From: Streptomyces lavendofoliae
GTDB lineage: Bacteria; Actinomycetota; Actinomycetes; Streptomycetales; Streptomycetaceae
DNA length: 64,000 nt
NCBI RefSeq assembly: GCF_014649735.1
Contig: NZ_BMTP01000004.1
Coordinates: 62,001-126,000 of the forward strand
Direction: 5' to 3'
The translations under genes were made by a program, and so were the position numbers. The notes beneath the pieces were generated by a model. That model saw only the letters and a program-made list of their open reading frames with translations. It had not been told where the DNA came from and did not search any database. Shown in pieces: positions 33,933 through 41,666 of the stretch (its first letter is position 1; each line of letters opens with the position of its first letter).

Positions 33933-35696
33933 TCAGAAGTCGAGCTCGGTCAGGACCGACTCCTTAACGGTATCGCTGAGCCTAACCCATAGTTTATCGT
34001 CACGGGCTAGGTTGTACTCGACCTGCACACCGGATCTACCTTCCTGAATCCTGCGCCATTCGTGGCGAAGAACTGTTCTTGCCTCACGCAGGATTGGATC
34101 CACGTATTTATCAAACGTTGGGGTAGAAGCAATGAGGGTCTGATAATCGTTAAAATTGCCCTCTCGTACAGCTTCCAATCCCACGGCGACCAAGCCGGTT
34201 ACGTACCGCGCGAGACGGTACAAGTACTTAGCCTCGGGCAGGTTCTTTGTCGACTCCTTTCCCTTCAGTTCCTTGCCGATACTCTGAACTCGTTGATGGA
34301 TAGTAATGGCTGCGGCGACCTGGGCAACTTCCTCTGCGTTCCAGCTATTTACGGACCGGCCGTTGACTCCGAATGCCTCCCAATATCGGAGGCTGCGATC
34401 GAAGAACTGTGCAGGCTCTCGATAACTCACCACGGGCCCGTAAAGGAAGGCGTGCCTGATACTGGCGAGCTGTTCGATCTTGATGCCTCGCCCGGAGGCG
34501 CCCTTTGGCTTGTACCCCGACTTATGGATGTAATAGAAGGCGGGAACGGGGCCCTTACCTGAAAGTTTGGGAAGATTGTCGCGAATCCAGATCTGAATCT
34601 CGTCATTGGAGAAGAAATCTGAGACTTTAACCGGATTCTGGGTATTGTTATAGCGAATGATGTTTTCGGTGAAAGTGCCCCCATATTGCTCACTCGTCTC
34701 TGTGAGGCGGAACAGGACGTAGACGTCCGAGTTCGGTTCCTTCCGTCGAGCCTTGGCTAGAGCGCTCACTGTTTGAGCCCCGTTGATGATTTGGAATCTC
34801 TCGGCCGTAATTTTGTTGCCGTCGAGGGTGTACTTGCTGCAAACCGCAGCCACTCCGTTGTTGTAATAGAAGAAGTGGGGGCCCTCGACGTCACTTATGG
34901 CTGTTTCGACCATCTTTGGATTGACCTTGAGGCTGGTCAGAGGCAGCCTGATGTTTAGATTGAATAGTTTACTACCCACATCGCGGCGGCGATATAGATC
35001 AACGAGCTCGTTAGCCTTGATGACGGCAATTACGGTCCTATACGGCTCTAGAAGCTCGATGAACTTGCTCTTTTGGATGCTCAATTCGACGGAATTGACG
35101 TGGCCGCCACGCACGGCAGACTGCAGCTCGCGATCGCGTTGCAGCAATTCTGCGGATCCATACAGCTCGCAGGTAACCGCCTGATCCGACTCCTCATACG
35201 CTTGATTGCGCGCCTCGGTCAGCGCTTGGAGTCGATCTTTGTCTGCAACGCTGACATTAGTCACAAACTTGAGTTGAATCTCGTATCCGTCCTCGATCTT
35301 CTGGCGCAAGTCAGCCAGAAGCTCTTGAACCTGCTCGTCGCCGGTCTGTAGGTAGTCAGTTGAGGAGATTCGAGATGGGCAATCAAAGAAGGATGCAATT
35401 TTATCCTCCTCTAGGCGCTTACTTCGCCAAGCTGCCTGAAGAAGGATGATCTTCTTGCTCATTGAGTTTTCGAGCGCGGCGTCGATGCCGAGGTCATTCT
35501 TCCGAAAAATGTACTCACTCAAGTCGGCTGAGGCCGTTGACTCGCCTTCGAGGAGAGTGTCAAAACCATCTTCCTGTGCGAAAACGTGTGCCGCGTAGGC
35601 TTCAAGGCCACGTTCGAGATTGCTGACGCTGTACCCATATTTGGCTGCGTAGTGCTCGCAATTTCTACGAAGATCCTGATTGGAGGTCTTGGTCAT
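33933..35696 (-). CDS. AIPR-family protein (abortive phage infection)
   Basis: This 587-residue protein matches the AIPR (abortive infection phage resistance) pattern: LFNLNIRLPLTSLKVNPKM followed by FFYYNNGVAAVC, FQIINGAQTVSAL, NIIRYNNTQNPVK and an N-terminal helical region. AIPR proteins give phage resistance by an incompletely known mechanism. Base composition is clearly lower in GC than every neighbour (many A/T-ending codons), indicating recent gain. It is the last gene before attR. The reading frame is intact. It has no partner gene on either side, so it would act alone. Confidence 0.85.
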   Translation of the reverse strand: MTKTSNQDLRRNCEHYAAKYGYSVSNLERGLEAYAAHVFAQEDGFDTLLEGESTASADLSEYIFRKNDLGIDAALENSMSKKIILLQAAWRSKRLEEDKIASFFDCPSRISSTDYLQTGDEQVQELLADLRQKIEDGYEIQLKFVTNVSVADKDRLQALTEARNQAYEESDQAVTCELYGSAELLQRDRELQSAVRGGHVNSVELSIQKSKFIELLEPYRTVIAVIKANELVDLYRRRDVGSKLFNLNIRLPLTSLKVNPKMVETAISDVEGPHFFYYNNGVAAVCSKYTLDGNKITAERFQIINGAQTVSALAKARRKEPNSDVYVLFRLTETSEQYGGTFTENIIRYNNTQNPVKVSDFFSNDEIQIWIRDNLPKLSGKGPVPAFYYIHKSGYKPKGASGRGIKIEQLASIRHAFLYGPVVSYREPAQFFDRSLRYWEAFGVNGRSVNSWNAEEVAQVAAAITIHQRVQSIGKELKGKESTKNLPEAKYLYRLARYVTGLVAVGLEAVREGNFNDYQTLIASTPTFDKYVDPILREARTVLRHEWRRIQEGRSGVQVEYNLARDDKLWVRLSDTVKESVLTELDF

Positions 35697-36247
35697 CGAC
35701 TCTCTACTCTCAAATTAGAAAGTTTGCCACGCAGGCCATCCTTGGAGTGCACACACCGTGTGGCACCTGAGGGTCTACAGCTACCAGCAAGGTGCCCCCG
35801 CTGTCCCCGAGTTACTCCAACTGTAGTGTCAACGGACCTCCTTTACGCGCTTGCCTTCAGTCTGCCCTGAGATCATTAGAACTGCCTGATCAGCCCCCTG
35901 CAGGGGACGGCGAAGCGTGGCGAATGGCTTCGCAGGCCGCTGAGTGGGTAGGGCGAGTCACAGTGGCCACTTGGAGCGGCCCGTCACAAGGCCGAACGAG
36001 ATGGCAGGGCCAGATCGATCGGGGCTGGCGGACCTGCGCGACGACCCCGAGCAGCACGGGCCTACGGGCGCCGCGCATGCGAGCACACCTGAGCTGAGAA
36101 GTCAGAGACTGAGTCTCAATCGTGGTCTCAATCCGTGTGGAGTCCAAGTGCGTCCGCTGGCGTACGTCAGAGTCCGGCAAGCTCTCTGATCAGGTATCGC
36201 GCCCTCTTCCCGGACGTCTACGAACACCAACGGAGCAAGATCGAACA
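35697..36247. other. Non-coding strip between AIPR gene and attR
   Basis: These 551 bases show a gradual return to high GC and only weak reading frames. They include the AIPR promoter area (around 35700-35730, T/A-rich) and TCTCAATC direct repeats at 36114-36121 and 36126-36133 near attR. Confidence 0.5.
36122..36130 (+). repeat. GTGGTCTCA near attR (candidate Int arm site)
   Basis: This matches GTGGTCTCA at 17013-17021 near attL in the same orientation. Confidence 0.3.
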
Positions 36248-36291
36248 ACTTGTAATGCGTAGGTCGTCGGTTCGAATCCGACAGGGGGCTC
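36248..36291 (+). repeat. attR, 44-nt att core (tRNA-Thr 3' half copy)
   Basis: Exact copy of 16878-16921. The 5' half of the tRNA is absent, so this is not a functional tRNA gene. Confidence 0.95.
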
Positions 36292-36307
36292 CAGTGCTCA
36301 TGCGCGA

Positions 36308-36332
36308 GGCCCCGGACGGTGTGTCCGGGGCC
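36308..36332 (+). terminator. Original chromosomal tRNA-Thr terminator, displaced
   Basis: GGCCCCGGAC (36308-36317) pairs with GTCCGGGGCC (36323-36332), followed by TT. It lies 17 nt past attR and was presumably the tRNA terminator before integration. Confidence 0.7.
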
Positions 36333-36394
36333 TTCGTCGTGGGCGGGTGGTGAGGCGTGGCGGGTCGGGGTGGGGCTGGGGCCGGGGTGGTGGC

Positions 36395-37786
36395 TCAGTG
36401 GCGGCCGGAGACGCGGTCGGCGAGGGTCGCGATGCGGTCGGTGGTGGCGGTGCGGGCGGTGGCCTCGCGGCGGTCGGCGGCGCGGTAGGCGGCGTAGAGG
36501 GCGTGGACGCCGAGCCAGCGGAGGGGTTCCGGTTCCCAGGAGCGCACCTTGTGGTTCACCCAGGGCAGGGTGGTGAGATCGGTGGGGCCGGACTGGCCGG
36601 AGTCCTGCTGGATGAGGTCGCGCAGGGTGCGGGCGGCGAGGTTGGCGGTGGCGACGCCGGAGCCGACGTAACCGCCGGCCCAGCCGAGGCCGGTGGAGCG
36701 GTCGAGGGTGACGGTGGCGCACCAGTCGCGGGGGACGCCGAGGACGCCGGACCAGGCGTGGGCGATGCCGGTGCCGGCGAGCCGGGGGAAGAGGCGGACG
36801 AGGACGTCGCGCAGGGCGTCGACGGTCGCGGGCCGGGTGCGGCCGTCGTTGTCGGTCGCGGAGCCGTAGCGGTAGGGGATGCCGCGACCGCCGAGCGCGA
36901 TGCGGTCGTCGGCGGTGCGCTGGGCGTACATGTAGGCGTGGGCCATGTCGCCGAGCGTCTCGCGGCCGGTCCAGCCGATGTCGTCCCAGAGGGAGGCGGG
37001 GAGCGGGTCGGTGACGATCATGGAGGAGTTCATGGGGAGCCAGGTGCGCTTGTGGCCCTTGATCCCGGCGGTGAACCCTTCGGTGCAGCGCAGCACGTAG
37101 GGGGCGCGCACCGTGCCGTACGGGGTGATGGCGTGCTTGGGCCTGATCTCGGTGACGGGGGTGGACTCGTGGATGGTGACGCCCAGGGCCTCGGCGGTGG
37201 CCGCGAGGCCCCTGACCAGTTTGACGGGGTGGACGCGGGCGCCGTGCGGGGTCCAGGTGGAGCCGACGGCGCCGGTGACGCGGACGCGGTCGGCGGTCTC
37301 GCGGGCGCCGAGCAGCCGGCGGTCGGTCTCGCCGAAGGCGACGTCGACGGAGTGGTACGCCTTCAGGCGCTCGAGCTGTGCGGGGGTGTAGGCGACTTCG
37401 AGGACGCCGCCCCGGTGGATGTCGGCGTCGATCTTCTCTGCGGCGGCCGTCTCGATCACTTCGGTGACGGTGTCGTTCATCGCCCGCTGGAGGCGCACGG
37501 CGGCGTCGTGGCCGTGGGCCTTGGCGTAGCGGTCGCGGCCGGCGATGCCGTTGTACAGCCAGCCGCCGTTGCGGCCGGAAGCGCCGTAGCCGCAGAACTT
37601 GCCTTCCAGGACGATGATGTTGAGGAAGGGCACGGCCTTCTTCAGGTAGTACGCCGTCCACAGGCCGGTGTAGCCGCCGCCGACGACGCAGACGTCGGCC
37701 GTGGTGTCGCCGGGGAGGGGTTCGCGCGGAGCGGGGGTGCCCTCCTGGGCGTACCAGAACGATATGCCGCCGTTGACGGTGTTCAT
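36395..37786 (-). CDS. FAD-dependent oxidoreductase, DAO/PuuB-like
   Basis: This 463-residue flavoenzyme of the D-amino-acid oxidase (DAO) family is most like gamma-glutamylputrescine oxidase or glycine/sarcosine oxidases. The FAD-binding GXGXXG region is VCVVGGGYTGLWTAYYL (about residue 32), and the flavin-proximal GASGRNGGW and the C-terminal GYVGSGVATANLAARTL are clear. It is the first gene beyond attR. The substrate amine is unknown. The final ~60 residues (Arg-rich, TDRIATLADRVSG) are a family-typical tail. Confidence 0.88.
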   Translation of the reverse strand: MNTVNGGISFWYAQEGTPAPREPLPGDTTADVCVVGGGYTGLWTAYYLKKAVPFLNIIVLEGKFCGYGASGRNGGWLYNGIAGRDRYAKAHGHDAAVRLQRAMNDTVTEVIETAAAEKIDADIHRGGVLEVAYTPAQLERLKAYHSVDVAFGETDRRLLGARETADRVRVTGAVGSTWTPHGARVHPVKLVRGLAATAEALGVTIHESTPVTEIRPKHAITPYGTVRAPYVLRCTEGFTAGIKGHKRTWLPMNSSMIVTDPLPASLWDDIGWTGRETLGDMAHAYMYAQRTADDRIALGGRGIPYRYGSATDNDGRTRPATVDALRDVLVRLFPRLAGTGIAHAWSGVLGVPRDWCATVTLDRSTGLGWAGGYVGSGVATANLAARTLRDLIQQDSGQSGPTDLTTLPWVNHKVRSWEPEPLRWLGVHALYAAYRAADRREATARTATTDRIATLADRVSGRH

Positions 37787-37845
37787 GTGGTTCCTCGGGT
37801 GCGTCGCCGGTGGGTGGGTGTGGACGTTATCGGATGGGGTGTGTG

Positions 37846-38733
37846 GTGATCGAGGTGCCGGCCGGACTGGCCGAGACGCAGAGCCTGTTCAACGGTGAGG
37901 CGGGGCGGGCGTTCGTCGCGGCGCTGCCGGGGCGGGCGGAGCGGTTCCTCCAGGAGTGGGGGCTGCGGCTGACGGGGCCGGTGATGCATGGGGCGGTGTC
38001 GCTGGTGCTGCCGGTGACGGTGGCGGCGGACGGGTCGCGTGCGGCGCTGAAGCTCCAGCTGCTGGACGAGGAGAGCGAGGGGGAGGCGGCGGCGCTGCGG
38101 GCGTGGGACGGCGACGGCGCGGTGCGGTTGCTCGCCGAGGACCCGGACACGGGCACGCTGTTGTTGGAGCGGTTGGACGAGGCGCGGCAGTTGGAGGGGG
38201 TGGAGGACGCGCGGGAGGCGACGCGGGTGCTGGCGGAGCTGATGGCGCGGCTGGTGGCCGTGGAGGCGCCGGCCGGGATGCGGTCCCTGGGGGACATCGC
38301 GGCGGAGATGCTCGACGAGGTCGGCGACGCGGTGGGGGAGCTGGAGCGGGAGGAGGACCGGCGGCTGCTGCGGGACTGCGCGGCGGCGGTGCGGGAGGTG
38401 GCGGGTGAGCCGGGGGACCGGCTGCTGCACTGGGACCTGCATTTCGGCAACGTGCTGGCGGCGGAGCGGGAGCCGTGGCTGGTGATCGATCCGAAGCCGC
38501 TGGCGGGTGATCCGGGGTTCGAGTTGCTGCCGCCGCTGTTCAACCGGTTCGACCGGGGCGAGGTGCTGTGGCGGTTCGACCTGCTGACGGAGGTGCTGGG
38601 GCTGGACCGGCAGCGGGCGAGGGCCTGGACCCTGGGCCGGGTGCTCCAGGACGCGTTGTGGGGTGTGGAGGACGGGGAGACCGTGCTGGAGGGGGAGCGG
38701 CCGGAGGTGGCGCGGCTGCTGCTGGGCCGGTAG
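37846..38733 (+). CDS. Aminoglycoside/hydroxyurea-type phosphotransferase (APH(6) family)
   Basis: This ~295-residue kinase has the eukaryotic-like kinase fold. Key elements are the Lys region (AALKLQLLDEES), the catalytic HWDLHFGNVLAA (Brenner motif) and the metal-binding VIDPKPLAGDPGFELLPPL, the pattern of the APH_6/hydroxyurea kinase group. It could inactivate streptomycin-like drugs but may have a housekeeping substrate. The GTG at 37846 (VIEVPAGL) is favoured; earlier in-frame starts at 37834 and 37810 exist. It is divergent from the DAO enzyme. Confidence 0.85.
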   Translation: MIEVPAGLAETQSLFNGEAGRAFVAALPGRAERFLQEWGLRLTGPVMHGAVSLVLPVTVAADGSRAALKLQLLDEESEGEAAALRAWDGDGAVRLLAEDPDTGTLLLERLDEARQLEGVEDAREATRVLAELMARLVAVEAPAGMRSLGDIAAEMLDEVGDAVGELEREEDRRLLRDCAAAVREVAGEPGDRLLHWDLHFGNVLAAEREPWLVIDPKPLAGDPGFELLPPLFNRFDRGEVLWRFDLLTEVLGLDRQRARAWTLGRVLQDALWGVEDGETVLEGERPEVARLLLGR

Positions 38734-38894
38734 GCGGGTGGGCCCGTGGGCGGTGGGGCGGCAGGCTGGGCCGGTGGCTCGGTCCGGTGGCGGGCGGTCC
38801 GATGGGCCGCAAGCCGGTGGGCGGTGGGGCGGTAAGGGGTTCACGGTTCGGACGCTGCTGGCGCCGAGGGGGGTGGGCCGGGCAGGCTGCGGTC

Positions 38895-39371
38895 ATGATT
38901 CGTAGCGCTGTCGTCGACGACGTACCCGCCCTCCACGCCATGATCCGTGAGCTCGCCGAGTACGAGAAGGCCCTGCACGAGGTGCGGGCGAGTGAGGAGC
39001 GGCTGCGGGAGGCGCTGTTCGGTGAGCGGCCGGCGGCGTTCGCGCACATCGCGGAGACGGAGGAGGGCGAGGTCGCGGGCTTCGCGCTGTGGTTCCTGAA
39101 CTTCTCGACGTGGCGCGGGGTGCACGGCGTCTACCTGGAGGACCTGTACGTACGCCCCGGACTGCGCGGCGGGGGGTACGGGAAGGCGCTGCTGCGGGAG
39201 CTGGCGCGGATCTGCGTGGCGCGGGGGTACGAACGGCTGGAGTGGTCCGTCCTGAACTGGAACACCCCGTCGATCGGCTTCTACGAGTCGCTGGGCGCGC
39301 GGCCGCAGGACGAGTGGACGGTGTACCGGCTGACCGACGAGGCGCTGGTGGAGCTGGGCGGCCGCGGTTAG
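38895..39371 (+). CDS. GNAT family N-acetyltransferase (diamine acetyltransferase-like)
   Basis: This 158-residue acetyltransferase has the acetyl-CoA-binding signature (YVRPGLRGGGYGKALL), the first beta-alpha unit (MIRSAVVDDVPALHAMIREL) and the C-terminal GFYESLGARPQDEW. The order of motifs resembles spermidine/diamine acetyltransferases, which would fit with the polyamine-oxidase-like neighbour, but the substrate is not proven. The ATG at 38895 is chosen from the conserved N-terminus. Its stop overlaps the convergent gene end by 4 nt. Confidence 0.88.
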   Translation: MIRSAVVDDVPALHAMIRELAEYEKALHEVRASEERLREALFGERPAAFAHIAETEEGEVAGFALWFLNFSTWRGVHGVYLEDLYVRPGLRGGGYGKALLRELARICVARGYERLEWSVLNWNTPSIGFYESLGARPQDEWTVYRLTDEALVELGGRG

Positions 39372-40312
39372 GCGCGGTCGCAGGTGAGGGTGGGGCCGGT
39401 GAGCATCCCGTCGGTGCCCTCCTGGCCCAGGGGCGCCCAGTAGCCGAGCCTGGACACGACGGTGGAGCAGGTGGCGCCGAGTGTGGCGCGGACGGTGACG
39501 GTCGCCGGGCGGCCGGGCTGGAGGTCGGTGAGCGCGCAGTCGAGCGCGTACATGCTCCTGGCGGTGGAGGGGTGGCGGCCGGGGAGCGGGTTGACGCAGC
39601 GCGGGTCGGTGGTGGTGAGCCGGATGCCGGTGGCCTCCTCGCCGATGAGGCCGAGGCGGGCGCCGCCGTCGCCGTCGTCGCTGACGCGGGCGACGGTGTA
39701 GGTGAGCGTGGTGGTCGTGCCCGGTCGCAGGCCGGCCGGGCGGCCGCCGTTCGGGCCGGCGACGTCGATGCGGTGGGTGGCCCGCGGTACGGGTGCGGTG
39801 AGGGTGACGGTGGCGTGCGCGGTGCCGCGCAGCTCGGTCTCCTGTTCGTCGGAGCGTACGTGGACGGCGGCCTCGATGCCGTAGGTGCCGGGGCCCGGGT
39901 AGTCGGCGCGGCCGGCGAGGGTTCCGGTGGCGGTCGGGGCGTCCGCGGGGCCCTCGGCGCGGTGGGCGGTCCAAGTGCCGGAGGTGTGGCAGACGGGGCG
40001 GACGCGGGTGGTGCCCCGGCGGCAGGTGGCGGCGGCCGTGACGGTCATGGTGGCGCCGGTGTGGGTGACGCACAGCGCGATGTCGGCGTACTGGCCGTGC
40101 GGGCCGCGCAGGGTGCCGCCGGGGGCGCAGTGGGTGACGGGGGGCGAGGCGGCCGGGGCGGGGGCCGGTGCGGTCTGGGGCCGGGCGGTGGCCGGCGTGG
40201 CGGGGCGGCCGTGGGTGGGCGGTGGCGTGGCGTGGGCCGTGGTGGCGGTCCACAGCAGTAGCGCGGAGAGGGTGCCCAGCGCGTGGAGCCTGGTGGGACG
40301 TCTCGTGGTCAT
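39368..40312 (-). CDS. Secreted protein with Ig-like repeats, unknown
   Basis: This 314-residue protein has a signal peptide (basic TTRRPTRLH, then LGTLSALLLWTATTAHA) and a Pro/Ala/Thr linker. The mature region is rich in Thr/Val beta strands and has paired cysteines (THCAPGG, IALCVTH, ATCRRG, PVCHTSG, RCVNP, LDCAL, TCSTV, LTCDRA). Repeated TVTLT/TVTVRAT segments suggest two or three Ig-like domains. The ATG at 40312 follows AGGAGG. Function is unknown; a surface or wall role is likely. Confidence 0.75.
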   Translation of the reverse strand: MTTRRPTRLHALGTLSALLLWTATTAHATPPPTHGRPATPATARPQTAPAPAPAASPPVTHCAPGGTLRGPHGQYADIALCVTHTGATMTVTAAATCRRGTTRVRPVCHTSGTWTAHRAEGPADAPTATGTLAGRADYPGPGTYGIEAAVHVRSDEQETELRGTAHATVTLTAPVPRATHRIDVAGPNGGRPAGLRPGTTTTLTYTVARVSDDGDGGARLGLIGEEATGIRLTTTDPRCVNPLPGRHPSTARSMYALDCALTDLQPGRPATVTVRATLGATCSTVVSRLGYWAPLGQEGTDGMLTGPTLTCDRA

Positions 40313-40474
40313 CGGTGCCTCCTGCTCGGCGGGCCCGGCCGGCCCGGCGGACTCGGCGGATCCGGCGGCCGGGCCGGCTCGGTCGGCTTGGATGGTGCGG
40401 GAGGCGCGCGCCGGGCGGGCTCGCCCCACGCGGGGACTGCGCCGGTTCCCTTACGCCGGTTCACCCGGGCGGGG

Positions 40475-41473
40475 TCATGGGACGAGGACCACCTTGCCCA
40501 TGGTGGCGCGGGTCGCCAGGGCGCGGTGGGCGGTTGCCGCGTCGGCGAGCGGGAAGCGCTGGACGGCGGGGCGCAGGCGGCCGGCGGCGGCTTCGGCCAG
40601 GGCGCGGAGCTCCAGGACGCGGACGTCGCCGCCGGCCTTCCGCAGCATCACCGGTCCGAGGACGGACATGGAGGTGATGCCGCGTTCGGCGAGCTCGGCG
40701 TCGGTGAGGGTGAGCGGCTCGCCGTCGTGCGGCCCCTTGCCCGCCCAGCCGTAGACGACGTGCTGCCCGCCCCTGCCGAGGAGGTCGACGGCGGCGCGGC
40801 CGGTGGCGCCGCCGACGGCGTCGAAGAGGACGGTGGCCGACCGGTCCTCCAGGTACGCGCGGACCTCCTCCGGCCAGTCGGGCCGCGTGTAGTCGACGGC
40901 GAGGTCGGCGCCGTTGGCCAGGACGCGGGCGACCTTCTCCGGGCCGCCGGCCAGACCGATGACGGTGGCGCCGGCGTTCTTGGCGTACTGGACGAGGAGC
41001 GTGCCGATGCCGCCGGCCGCCGCGGTGACCAGCGCGACGCCGCCGGGGCCGAGTTCGGTGAACTGGACGATGCCGAGGGTGGTGCGGCCGGTACCGATCA
41101 TGGCGACCGCCTCGGCGTCGTCGAGGCCGGGCGGTATCTCGTGCAGCCTGGTGGCGTCGGTGACGGCGAGCTCGGCGTAGCCGCCAGGCGCCATCCCCAG
41201 GTGGGCGACGACGCGCTTGCCGAGCCAGGCCGGGTCGGTGCCCTCGCCGAGGGCGTCCACCGTGCCGGCGACCTCGCGTCCGGGGACGGTGGGCAGTTCG
41301 GCGGGGGCGGGGAACGGGCCGGGCACGCCCTGGCGCAGCGCGGTGTCGAGGAGGTGCACCCCGGCCGCGGTGACGGCGACGCGGACCTGGCCGGGGGCGG
41401 GGAGGGGGTCGGGCGCCTCCTCGTAGGTGAGGTTCTCGGCGGGGCCGAAGGCGTGGAGACGGATGGCGTGCAT
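40475..41473 (-). CDS. Quinone oxidoreductase-like zinc-free MDR dehydrogenase
   Basis: This 332-residue medium-chain dehydrogenase/reductase of the NADPH:quinone oxidoreductase type has the N-terminal GroES-like substrate domain and a Rossmann fold with GGIGTLLVQYAK and TVIGLAGGPEKV. It lacks the catalytic and structural zinc cysteine ligands of alcohol dehydrogenases. The proline-rich PLPAPGQVRVAV and PTVPGREVAGTV elements are normal. It may reduce quinones or enals. Orientation and spacing suggest single-gene transcription. Confidence 0.88.
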   Translation of the reverse strand: MHAIRLHAFGPAENLTYEEAPDPLPAPGQVRVAVTAAGVHLLDTALRQGVPGPFPAPAELPTVPGREVAGTVDALGEGTDPAWLGKRVVAHLGMAPGGYAELAVTDATRLHEIPPGLDDAEAVAMIGTGRTTLGIVQFTELGPGGVALVTAAAGGIGTLLVQYAKNAGATVIGLAGGPEKVARVLANGADLAVDYTRPDWPEEVRAYLEDRSATVLFDAVGGATGRAAVDLLGRGGQHVVYGWAGKGPHDGEPLTLTDAELAERGITSMSVLGPVMLRKAGGDVRVLELRALAEAAAGRLRPAVQRFPLADAATAHRALATRATMGKVVLVP

Positions 41474-41565
41474 GGTGGCTCTCCTCTGCTGCGGGGTGAC
41501 GGAGAAGAGCGTTCATCCTCAGGTTTGCTTGAGGTCAAGTGGTGGGTGGGGCGGACCCGGGGGAC

Positions 41566-41629
41566 GGACCGCGGGCCGGGCTCCGGGGGCGGACCGCGGG
41601 CCGGGCTCCGGGGGCGGACCGCGGGCCGG
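41566..41629. repeat. 25-nt tandem repeat, 2.6 copies
   Basis: The unit GGACCGCGGGCCGGGCTCC plus GGGGGC starts at 41566, 41591 and 41616, the last copy truncated. It lies between two minus-strand oxidoreductase genes. Confidence 0.7.
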
Positions 41630-41666
41630 TTTGCGTCGCTCGCGCGGCGCGGGGGGTTTCCTGGGC

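Larger units (their letters stand above)
16878..36291. mobile_element. AICE-type integrative and conjugative element in tRNA-Thr
   Basis: The 19.4-kb segment between the two 44-nt att repeats carries a full set of AICE functions: tyrosine integrase and excisionase, replication proteins (prim-pol plus ATPase), an FtsK-like TraB and Spd/spread-type membrane proteins. It also carries a GntR regulator and a NUDIX Pif-like protein. All are in pSAM2-like arrangement. Accessory cargo is a cytosine methyltransferase with two HNH nucleases, and an AIPR gene. No reading frame is visibly broken, so it may still excise and transfer. Confidence 0.93.

Noticed and set aside
36248..36291. Second tRNA-Thr gene
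   Set aside because: Only the 3' half from the anticodon loop is present; it is the att copy.
16878..36291. Insertion sequence or transposon
   Set aside because: No transposase and no terminal inverted repeats; the boundaries are tRNA att repeats.
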